Below, piece after piece: positions 1 to 6,945 of a stretch of 64,000 nucleotides of DNA. A program made the position numbers and the translations under genes. Position 1 is the stretch's first letter. Each line of letters opens with the position of its first letter. The DNA comes from Fibrobacter sp. UWB15 (lineage in GTDB: Bacteria; Fibrobacterota; Fibrobacteria; Fibrobacterales; Fibrobacteraceae): positions 124,001-188,000 of the forward strand of contig NZ_FXBA01000004.1 of NCBI RefSeq assembly GCF_900177705.1, in the 5' to 3' direction. The notes under the pieces are model-generated. The model was not told the origin of the DNA and made no database searches. It was given only the letters and a program-made list of their open reading frames with translations.

Positions 1-360
1 GCAGGTTTCGTTGAACTTATCGACACCGAGCTTCTGGATTTCGGCAACGCCCGCGAGACCGAGTTCGTTCTGAACGAGAGATTCAATCGGAAGGCCGTGG
101 CAGTCCCAACCGAAACCGCGGGGAACCTTCTTGCCCTTCATGGTCCAGTAACGCGGAACGATATCCTTGATGGTACCGGCAAGCAAGTGACCGTAGTGCG
201 GAAGACCCGTTGCAAACGGAGGGCCATCGTAGAAAGTGTACGGTTCAGTTTCCGGACGGGAGTCCAGCGACTTCTTGAACGATTCATCCTTATCCCACAG
301 GGCGAGCACGCGCTCTTCGATCTGCGGGAAGGTCTCTTCTTTCTTTACTTCACGAAACAT
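1..360 (-). CDS. ileS: Isoleucyl-tRNA synthetase, N-terminal part (runs off window)
   Basis: The reverse strand from 360 to 1 encodes 120 residues beginning [19 protein letters not shown] and continues past the window edge. The stretch [19 protein letters not shown] carries the class I aminoacyl-tRNA synthetase HIGH-type signature (HYGH) in the context typical of IleRS, followed by [19 protein letters not shown] and WDCHGLPIE, also typical of IleRS. The enzyme charges tRNA-Ile in the cytoplasm. The start at 360 is preceded by a GAGG site. A hairpin at 375-395 lies in the leader and a TATATT -10-like hexamer at 415-420. Divergent from the sugar porter at 559. Confidence 0.95.
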   Translation of the reverse strand, partial: MFREVKKEETFPQIEERVLALWDKDESFKKSLDSRPETEPYTFYDGPPFATGLPHYGHLLAGTIKDIVPRYWTMKGKKVPRGFGWDCHGLPIESLVQNELGLAGVAEIQKLGVDKFNETC

Positions 361-374
361 GGGTTACCTCAAAC

Positions 375-395
375 CCCGCAGCACAGCGCTGCGGG
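375..395 (-). promoter_or_regulatory. Hairpin in the ileS leader
   Basis: An 8-bp GC-rich perfect stem (375-382 pairing with 388-395) with a 5-nt loop lies 15 nt upstream of the ileS start and just before its GAGG ribosome site. A TATATT hexamer at 415-420 (minus strand) would place transcription start near 408, so the hairpin would be in the mRNA leader. No T-box features are visible. A translational or stability role is inference only. Confidence 0.4.
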
Positions 396-484
396 CACTA
401 AATTTTCGGCGGTAAATATAGAAATTTAATCAAGTCCTCTAATTCGGAATATTCCAAGTTGGAATAAGAAATTCCTTTTATTTT

Positions 485-539
485 GGTTATCCAATATGGC
501 ATTTTTGCGCATAAACAAATATATTGATTATCAATAACC
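485..539 (+). promoter_or_regulatory. Promoter and candidate operator of the sugar porter
   Basis: A TATATT -10-like hexamer lies at 520-525. It overlaps a 13-bp palindrome, ATTGATTATCAAT, at 523-535, placed so that a bound dimer would cover the -10 and start point. A second, looser inverted repeat joins GGTTAT (485-490) with ATAACC (534-539) and CAATAT (492-497) with ATATTG (521-526). No convincing -35 is seen. Repressor control is inferred from the geometry alone. Confidence 0.4.
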
Positions 540-558
540 ACCCTTAACGGTAATAGTT

Positions 559-1950
559 ATGACAAATACAAATTCCAATCTCAGGCACATCGTGCTAATT
601 ACCCTATCCGCCGCAATCGGCGGGTTCCTCTTCGGTTTCGACTCGTCCGTGATTAACGGCGCGAACGGAGCCCTAAAAGCACACTTTCACGCGACAGACT
701 ATGAACTTGCCTGGTCCGTTTCGCTCGCACTGATTGGCGCTGCCATCGGTGCATTTTTTGCAGGTAAAATCGCAGACGCCTTAGGCCGAGTGCGTTGCAT
801 GCTTTTCGCATCGGATCTTTTCGTTTTAAGCGCCATCGGTTCGGGCATTCCCTTCGGCATTCCTGACTTTATCATGTGGCGCGTCATCGGCGGCCTCGGC
901 ATCGGCATGGCATCCATTATCGCCCCGATTTACATCGCCGAAACGGCGCCCGCCCATTTGCGTGGGCGTCTTGGTTCGATGCAGCAGTTCGCCATCGTGA
1001 TCGGTATCTTCGTGGCGCTGCTGTCGAACTACCTGATCGTGCGCATCGCGGGTTCTGCCAACGCTCCCATGTTCGGCAACATCAAGGCCTGGCAGGTGAT
1101 GTTCTGGGTCGAAGTCATTCCGGCCGTGATTTACGGTTATGCCGCCTGGAAACTTCCGGAATCGCCGCGTTACCTTGTCCGCAAGGGATACCTAGATCAG
1201 GCCAAGAAAGTACTCGCCATGATCAACCCCGAAGGCATCGACAAAGAAGTCGAAACGATTCAGTCCACCTTTAAAAACAAGAAACCCGCCAAATTTACCG
1301 ACATGCTCGAAATTATTGACGGCAAGGAAAAGGTTTCGCCGGTTCTGTGGGCTGGCCTCGGCCTCGCCATTTTGCAGCAGCTGGTGGGTATTAACGTCAT
1401 CTTCTATTATGGCACCATGCTTTGGCAGAGTGTGGGCTTCGGTGAAAGCGACGCTTTCCTCACGAGCGTGATTTCGAGCGGAGTGAACCTGGTGATGACC
1501 GTGGTCGCAATTATGCTCATTGACAAGATTGGCCGAAAACCGCTCTTGTTGATTGGTAGTATCGGCATGGCAGTCACCTTGAGCACACTTACGCTCTGCT
1601 TCATGAGTGCGGGCGAAAGCGGAAGCCTCCCGGGACATGCCGCCATCATCGCCCTGATTGCAGCGAACCTCTACATCACCTTCTTCGCCGCAACGTGGGG
1701 ACCGGTCATGTGGGTGATGCTCGGCGAAATGTTCAACAACCGCATCCGTACCATCGCGATTGCCATTTGCGGACTCGCCCAGTGGTTCGCGAACTTCGTG
1801 GTCACCTGGACTTTCCCGGTGCTTACCGGCAAAGATGGTATTGGTGTTGGACCGACTTACGCCATCTATTCGTTCTGCGCCATCTTCAGTATCTTCTTCG
1901 TAGCGAAGTTCATCAAGGAAACGAAGGGCAAGGAATTGGAGGAGATGTAA
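559..1950 (+). CDS. Sugar porter family MFS transporter (XylE/GalP-like)
   Basis: A 463-residue inner-membrane protein with about 12 hydrophobic segments and the full set of sugar-porter signatures: GFLFGFDSSVINGA in TM1, GKIADALGRVRC after TM2, PESPRYLV after TM6, QQLVGINVIFYYG in TM7, DKIGRKPLLL between TM8 and TM9, GEMFNNRIR after TM10 and KETKGKELEEM at the C-terminus. Members import hexoses or pentoses with protons (or, rarely, by facilitated diffusion). The substrate cannot be read from sequence. It stands alone, divergent from ileS and convergent with a GH8 glucanase, so uptake of cellodextrin-derived sugar is plausible but unproven. No strong ribosome site precedes the ATG. Confidence 0.92.
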   Translation: MTNTNSNLRHIVLITLSAAIGGFLFGFDSSVINGANGALKAHFHATDYELAWSVSLALIGAAIGAFFAGKIADALGRVRCMLFASDLFVLSAIGSGIPFGIPDFIMWRVIGGLGIGMASIIAPIYIAETAPAHLRGRLGSMQQFAIVIGIFVALLSNYLIVRIAGSANAPMFGNIKAWQVMFWVEVIPAVIYGYAAWKLPESPRYLVRKGYLDQAKKVLAMINPEGIDKEVETIQSTFKNKKPAKFTDMLEIIDGKEKVSPVLWAGLGLAILQQLVGINVIFYYGTMLWQSVGFGESDAFLTSVISSGVNLVMTVVAIMLIDKIGRKPLLLIGSIGMAVTLSTLTLCFMSAGESGSLPGHAAIIALIAANLYITFFAATWGPVMWVMLGEMFNNRIRTIAIAICGLAQWFANFVVTWTFPVLTGKDGIGVGPTYAIYSFCAIFSIFFVAKFIKETKGKELEEM

Positions 1951-1961
1951 TTAGCTTGAAA

Positions 1962-1990
1962 AGCCGATTCCGGGGCAAGCCCGGAATAAC
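1962..1990. repeat. Small GC-rich palindrome, REP-like
   Basis: Just after the porter stop there is an inverted repeat of the form TTCCGGGG-caag-CCCGGAATAAC. A related but larger GC-rich element (outer arms CCCGGC/GCCGGG followed by ATGACAT) lies between the convergent genes ending at 60894 and 60993. The resemblance suggests a dispersed intergenic element; genome-wide copy number cannot be seen here. Confidence 0.35.
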
Positions 1991-2002
1991 ATTAAAAAGC
2001 AA

Positions 2003-2029
2003 AAGGTCCTCGGCATTGCCGAGGACCTT
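2003..2029. terminator. Bidirectional terminator hairpin
   Basis: A perfect 12-bp stem (AAGGTCCTCGGC at 2003-2014 pairing with 2018-2029) closes a 3-nt loop between the convergent sugar porter (stop 1950) and GH8 gene (stop 2059). The flanks are A-rich on the left and moderately T-rich on the right. Position and symmetry fit a shared terminator. Confidence 0.75.
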
Positions 2030-2058
2030 CGCTTATAGTCTTTCGCTATTCAGCAGGA

Positions 2059-4164
2059 TTACTTGACGTTCACCTTAGAGAGCTTGCCGTTCACGCGAAC
2101 CAGGTAGATACCCTTGCTCGGAACAGTCACGGAAGCCTTGCCAGCGGCAACCAGCTTACCCTGCAGGCTGTACACAGCAATCTTTTCTGCACCGGCAGAG
2201 ATATTCATGCCAGAGACAGTGAGCTTGGTTGCAGCCGGAGCCGTAGCAACAGCGTTGATGCCAGTCCTGATTTCGATACCAGTAATCTTGGCCGGATCAA
2301 TCACATTGCCGCTTCCATCGAGGAATTCGATAGACTTGATGGAGAGTTCACCGATACCGCCCTTAGCGTCCTTAACTTCCCACTTGAAGCCAGTCACAGC
2401 GGTAACGATCTGAGAGCCTTCCGGAGCTTCATTCTTGTCAACCCAGCTCATAAGGCCACCAAAGTTATCGTCATCGAAGCCCTTGACACCCAGATCATAC
2501 GGAGTCATGTCATAAGTCGTAGCCTTGTATTCAGAACTCGTCGGGACGAAAACACCCGGTTCAGCACCAGCTTCGGCAGTGAATTCGTTAAGGATAGCCA
2601 TACGAATCGGACCAGATGCCTTCATGGTCACACGAACAGCCTTAATACCGAGAGTATTGAAGTTCACGCCCTTCTTGTCGTTAGCGAGGAAGGACATGGC
2701 GATACCGGCAGACGGATACTTGAGGAGGCCTGCTTCAGCCTTTTCCTTAGTCCATTCCGGTTCCGGGCCGATTTCCATGGATGCTTCAGCATAGATCTGA
2801 CCATCTTCCTTGAGGAAGAGCGGAGAAGAACCAGAATCCGGAACCATCTTGGTACCGATATTGAGCTTGTCATGGTATGCACCCCAGTTCCAGAAGCCAG
2901 AAAGACCAACAGTCGTATCCTTGGGCTGCATCTGAGTACCACCGATTTCAGAAACGGACGGAGCCTTGCTCGGATCCGGAGTGAACTTGGTGAACTTGGA
3001 AATATCATAGAGGTTCGGCATGTTACCGGTCATGAGGAGGAGGTAAAGGAGGTTCAAAGTAGCGGGATAGTACTTTTCACCCGGATTAGAGCCTTCACCA
3101 CAATTTTGAGCCTGTTTGCAGCTAGTAAGTGTGGAAAGAGCCTTATAGGTCGTGCCGAGGTAAGCCTTAGCGTCATCACCATCAACAGAAGAAGTTGCGA
3201 GGCCGAGACCGCCAGAGAAGGTAGAAGAAACAAAACGACGCTTGGTAGAGAGTTCCGGCTGACCATCAACATAATAGCCGGAGTTCACGCCACTAGCAGT
3301 GTGGGTAGTCGGGATAAGCCAATCAGAGACCTTCTTGTTAAAGGCCTTTGCATCGGAATTGCCATACCAGTAGTAGGCCCAAGCCATACGCCACGGAGTA
3401 CGGGCTGCGTCATCGAAGAAGCCTGCATTTTCAGACTGAGCCACAGAGGCAGAAGTCTTGGTCGGTTGATGAGAGCTCCAGTCGCACCAGTCCGGGACAA
3501 GACCCGTAGAGGCATTCTGGCAAGCCTTCAAGTCAGAAGCAGTGGTAGAAAGCACGTTGGACCACGGACCAGAAGCGTCAACAGACTTGAAGAGTTCAAA
3601 GTTAGCGAGCGTACCATAGCTCGGGTTGAAAGCATCGTTCCACTGATTACCCGGCTTAACGTGGCCACCGTTAATATCGTTGGTGCCAATCCAAGAGATA
3701 ATCTTCTTGGCATCGCTCAGGTAATTATCATTATTCCACTGCTTAGAAGCCATTACGAGAGCAAGAGCAGCGTCAACGTCTGCGTCAGTTGCGGAACCGG
3801 TACCGCCACCATCACCGATGCGCCAGTTCATACCACCGCCATTGCCGCCGTTGGATGTCCAGACGCCATAAATCTTTTTGAACATTGATTCATCGTCCAT
3901 GTAGACGGTAATCAACATACCGTAAGCAATAGCTTCAGAAACGGTGGAACCAGTACCTTCCGGTGCATAAATCCAACCATTGCTGGGATTGTACCAAGCA
4001 CCCTTCCACTGGTTATAGTGAGCCTTGATCATATCCGTATCGGCATACTCGATAGTCGTGCCGTGCGGATGTTTCATGTTCTGCGGGAACGGGTACTGTC
4101 CCGCATAGGCAGCGGCAGCCGTAAAGGCAAGTGCGCCGATTGCGAATTTGAAAATGTTCTTCAT
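2059..4164 (-). CDS. Secreted glycoside hydrolase family 8 endoglucanase/xylanase with C-terminal sorting-like domain
   Basis: 701 residues with a signal peptide cleaved near AAAYA-GQ. The GH8 domain covers about 25-395: the putative acid Glu77 lies in STVSEAIAYGML, and the family signature SATDADVDAALALVMASKQW holds Asp127/Asp129. GH8 enzymes hydrolyse cellulose, beta-glucan or xylan by inversion; substrate choice is not readable. Residues about 400-620 form a carbohydrate-binding-like beta region. The last ~70 residues end in GIYLVRVNGKLSKVNVK, matching the tail of the fibro-slime protein at 60993 and resembling T9SS type A sorting domains. Single gene with a good ribosome site (AAGGA) and a promoter at 4201-4229. 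Confidence 0.92.
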   Translation of the reverse strand: MKNIFKFAIGALAFTAAAAYAGQYPFPQNMKHPHGTTIEYADTDMIKAHYNQWKGAWYNPSNGWIYAPEGTGSTVSEAIAYGMLITVYMDDESMFKKIYGVWTSNGGNGGGMNWRIGDGGGTGSATDADVDAALALVMASKQWNNDNYLSDAKKIISWIGTNDINGGHVKPGNQWNDAFNPSYGTLANFELFKSVDASGPWSNVLSTTASDLKACQNASTGLVPDWCDWSSHQPTKTSASVAQSENAGFFDDAARTPWRMAWAYYWYGNSDAKAFNKKVSDWLIPTTHTASGVNSGYYVDGQPELSTKRRFVSSTFSGGLGLATSSVDGDDAKAYLGTTYKALSTLTSCKQAQNCGEGSNPGEKYYPATLNLLYLLLMTGNMPNLYDISKFTKFTPDPSKAPSVSEIGGTQMQPKDTTVGLSGFWNWGAYHDKLNIGTKMVPDSGSSPLFLKEDGQIYAEASMEIGPEPEWTKEKAEAGLLKYPSAGIAMSFLANDKKGVNFNTLGIKAVRVTMKASGPIRMAILNEFTAEAGAEPGVFVPTSSEYKATTYDMTPYDLGVKGFDDDNFGGLMSWVDKNEAPEGSQIVTAVTGFKWEVKDAKGGIGELSIKSIEFLDGSGNVIDPAKITGIEIRTGINAVATAPAATKLTVSGMNISAGAEKIAVYSLQGKLVAAGKASVTVPSKGIYLVRVNGKLSKVNVK

Positions 4165-4200
4165 AGATTTTCCTTGTTAATGACTTTACACCCGTTTGTA

Positions 4201-4229
4201 AATATAAAATAGAACCTCCAAAGCGGTAA
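4201..4229 (-). promoter_or_regulatory. Promoter of the GH8 gene
   Basis: On the minus strand a -35-like TTACCG (4224-4229) is spaced 17 nt from a -10-like TATATT (4201-4206), giving a leader of about 30 nt with an AAGGA ribosome site before the start at 4164. Confidence 0.55.
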
Positions 4230-4387
4230 GGTCTGGATTGTAATAATTCAGTTGCAAAAGTGGCGTTTTTTGGTAAATTTCTAGGAATATAGTGATTTCG
4301 TTCACACTGCAAAGCGCGATTTTCGTTCACCAAATGTTCCCAAAATTTTTTCGGGAAATCATGTTCCGACGCAATGTTAACAGCAGG

Positions 4388-5557
4388 TTACTTTGCCGAA
4401 TTTTGCGCCAACTTGGCTTTTGCCTTTTTGCGGCGCCAAACTTTGAACTCGCTATACAACGTACTGACCGTATAAATGAAAATCAAGAGCAGTATGGTGT
4501 TCTTGGGCTGATTCAAGTTGCAAAGGCCCCACGCAATCGTGATGATGGGCAAGTGAATCAGGTACGGATAGAACGAGGCGCGGCCAATTTTACGGACAAT
4601 TCCGATACAGAAGAAACGAGCCATGAAGCCCTTGCCGGTCAAAAGCGAGACCAAGAAAAGGCCGTACAGCAAAATCGGGAGTGAATGGTGGAAGAAATAG
4701 TTGAAGCCGGGATTCAGTTCCGGGCGCATCAGAAACAGGCTTCCGTAAATGGCGGCAAGCATCACAAACTGGGCTATACCACTTGCAAAGTTTCGCTTGA
4801 GAAAATCGAAATGGCCTTCTTTGAAGAGTCTAAAGAGCACCATGCCGAACAGGTATTCAAATACGCGGACTGGCGCAAAAATGTGGAAGAAACGGTACTT
4901 GGCGTCGTAACTGTCGAACCAGAGATTGTCAGAAAGGCCGAAGAACGTAGCCCACAGAATACCCGGAATAAAGAGCGTTCCAAAGAGCACCCAAAGCGTA
5001 CGATCGTTCTGTTTGAAAAGCCAGCGGCTGAACCAAGGTGTCACCGCGTAGCACACAAAAAAGCTGGTAAGGGACCACGAAGGTTCATTCAGTTTCATGC
5101 CCAAATCGGGCACAATGGACCAAGTAAGCGACAGGTGCAAAAACAGGCTTCGCCACGGGTGAGTCATCTTGGCAAGGCCCGCCGCGGCGCAATCACCGAT
5201 TTCAGAGAGACCGGGCAGATGCGTGTAACCGCTGAACTTGAAGACAAGCACGATGAACATGAGGAGTGTCATGAAGAAGTGCAAGCGGTAAAGTTTCGAG
5301 ATGCGGGCAAACATGAACGGGATTACAGGAATCTGGCGTTCCGGATCGCTGAACTTGCTTGCGAAAAGGAATCCGGCGAGCACGTAGAAGATGCCGGCTG
5401 CAAACGCCGGGGCATTAATGATAGGCATGATCCACTTGTAGTCGGACATGTAATTGAGGGCCGAAGAAGAGCCCAAGTGCAGCATCACGATGTTAATGCT
5501 TGCGAGGAGTCGAAGGCCATCGAGAGCCGGGAAATAATTCGGTTTTGCTTTTTCCAT
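4388..5557 (-). CDS. Acyltransferase family 3 (OafA-like) membrane protein
   Basis: 389 residues with about ten hydrophobic segments. The N-terminus YFPALDGLRLLASINIVMLHL matches the acyltransferase-3 opening (ALDGLRxxA plus a membrane His, here MLHLG), and FMFARISKLYRLHFF matches the conserved R-x-x-R-L-x-P/Y region. Such proteins O-acylate surface polysaccharides, lipids or peptidoglycan in the inner membrane. It is transcribed alone, downstream of the GxxExxY remnant with a 59-nt gap; the acceptor is unknown. A second member of the family lies at 26943. Confidence 0.87.
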   Translation of the reverse strand: MEKAKPNYFPALDGLRLLASINIVMLHLGSSSALNYMSDYKWIMPIINAPAFAAGIFYVLAGFLFASKFSDPERQIPVIPFMFARISKLYRLHFFMTLLMFIVLVFKFSGYTHLPGLSEIGDCAAAGLAKMTHPWRSLFLHLSLTWSIVPDLGMKLNEPSWSLTSFFVCYAVTPWFSRWLFKQNDRTLWVLFGTLFIPGILWATFFGLSDNLWFDSYDAKYRFFHIFAPVRVFEYLFGMVLFRLFKEGHFDFLKRNFASGIAQFVMLAAIYGSLFLMRPELNPGFNYFFHHSLPILLYGLFLVSLLTGKGFMARFFCIGIVRKIGRASFYPYLIHLPIITIAWGLCNLNQPKNTILLLIFIYTVSTLYSEFKVWRRKKAKAKLAQNSAK

Positions 5558-5616
5558 ATAGAAGTAATAAAAATCTTTTTTATTATCACACTGATTCGGG
5601 AAATCTAACGATTTCC

Positions 5617-5875
5617 CTAGTTTTTAAAATTTGTTATTTTTTCCCATTTTAATGATTTTTCACCAAAATTTACCAACAAGCCTACTTTTTTGTTTGCAGC
5701 ATTTAAATAATTCCAGTTCCAAAGCTTCTTGATATACCGGTTCAAGAAAGCCATTGCCCAGCTCATTATGAACTTCAAAGCAAGCTTTCAATATTTTAAA
5801 ACTTTCTTCTTTTCGATAAATATTTACATCAGATTTGACGTTAGTCAAATCGAATTCGTGTGACACTTTTTTCAT
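5617..5875 (-). pseudogene. Collapsed GxxExxY-family gene (internal deletion plus frameshift)
   Basis: The open frame (5660-5875) starts normally with a GxxExxY N-terminus, including [20 protein letters not shown], then ends abruptly after about 71 residues as [15 protein letters not shown]. Shifting frame at the junction recovers [20 protein letters not shown] and a short tail to a stop at 5617-5619, which is the normal family C-terminus (the '...KVGLLINFG...' block). The central third, about 50 residues, is missing. An internal deletion that fused the two ends out of frame explains this best. The start overlaps the stop of the CNNM gene (ATGA), so it was once translationally coupled. Intact members are ~125-residue proteins of unclear function. 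Confidence 0.8.
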
Positions 5876-6945
5876 TTTTCAGCATCCTTTTGCATTTTGC
5901 TTTGTTGGCGGATGCGGGCAAGGGCTTTGGAGCGGCGGCGGGCAGTTTCCTGAAGGTCTACGTTTTCGTCATATTCATCGACAATTTCGCGACCGAGGAT
6001 TTCTTCAAGAACGTCCTCTAGACTGACGATACCAGCAATGGCGCCCCACTCATCGACCACGCCCACGATATGTCCGCGTTGCTTTAGGAATCGGAGCAAA
6101 AGTTTGTCTAAGGTCAGGCTATCGGGAATGAGCTGCAGCGGGCGCATCATCTGACGAAGTTTGACATCGCGCATACCCTCGGCAAGCTTGTTGTAAGCGT
6201 CGCGGCGAAGCACAATCCCGATCCAGTTGTCTTTCTCTTTTTCGTAAAGCGGCACGCGAGAGAAAGGCCAGTTGCCACGTTCATCAAGAGTCTCGCCTAT
6301 AGAAGAATCGGCCTTGAGCGAAAACACCACTTGACGCGGAGTCATGACTTTACGCACCGGCACCGATTTTAGAGCGAGAATATTCTTGATAACCACAGAC
6401 TGCTGGCGATCAATGACATCTTCGCGGAGCCCGAGACTCACCAGGCTGTTGATGTCATCGATACTCACGTCTTTCTTGTCTTCTTTTTCGCGGGTCCAGT
6501 GCTTGGTGAGCGTGAGACAGAGCCAGATAATGCCTGTCCACGAAAGAACAATCGTGATGTAGTAGAACGGTACTGCGACCAAGGGGGCAACAATTTTTGC
6601 CTGCTTGACGCCAAGCGTTTTCGGCGTAATTTCGCCAAACAGAAGAATGAGCACGGTAAGAATTATCGGGAGCGACACCTGCCCGAGCGGTGGCAGATTT
6701 TTAACAGCCAGCGCCGTCGCAAGCGATGCACCCACCGTATTGGCAATCGTATTCACCACCAACACCGATGCAATGTATCGATCGATATTTTCTTTCACAT
6801 GCACAATATAGCGTGCCGTAAACTTTTTCTGTTTTTGCAGTTGCTCAATAGTAGCAGGCGGCATGCTATAAAACGACGCCTCTGTTACCGAACAGAACGC
6901 CGAAATGGCAAGGCAGCCTAAAACAGTCAGAACGATATAAAGCAT
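5872..6945 (-). CDS. CNNM/CorC-type membrane protein with DUF21 and CBS domains
   Basis: 357 residues. The first ~190 form a DUF21 (CNNM transmembrane) domain with four hydrophobic segments, including [12 protein letters not shown] and [14 protein letters not shown], both hallmark stretches. Residues about 195-330 form a CBS pair, with [14 protein letters not shown] opening the first and [18 protein letters not shown] closing the second. The C-terminal CorC/HlyC accessory domain seems absent or very short, as the protein stops ~25 residues later. Members are linked to magnesium or cobalt transport and stress tolerance. It overlaps the sppA stop by one base (TAATG), so it is the next cistron of that operon. 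Confidence 0.88.
   Translation of the reverse strand: MLYIVLTVLGCLAISAFCSVTEASFYSMPPATIEQLQKQKKFTARYIVHVKENIDRYIASVLVVNTIANTVGASLATALAVKNLPPLGQVSLPIILTVLILLFGEITPKTLGVKQAKIVAPLVAVPFYYITIVLSWTGIIWLCLTLTKHWTREKEDKKDVSIDDINSLVSLGLREDVIDRQQSVVIKNILALKSVPVRKVMTPRQVVFSLKADSSIGETLDERGNWPFSRVPLYEKEKDNWIGIVLRRDAYNKLAEGMRDVKLRQMMRPLQLIPDSLTLDKLLLRFLKQRGHIVGVVDEWGAIAGIVSLEDVLEEILGREIVDEYDENVDLQETARRRSKALARIRQQSKMQKDAEK

Noticed and set aside
97-429. A plus-strand 110-codon frame
   Set aside because: Opposite the N-terminus of ileS, which shows clear class I synthetase motifs.
4685-5608. A 307-codon plus-strand frame opposite the acyltransferase
   Set aside because: Highly charged, without motifs; opposite a clear membrane acyltransferase.
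5598-5617. Hairpin GGGAAATC-taac-GATTTCCC as a terminator after the GxxExxY remnant
   Set aside because: The stem is perfect (8 bp) but no T-run follows on the minus strand; it also overlaps the remnant's end. Left unassigned.
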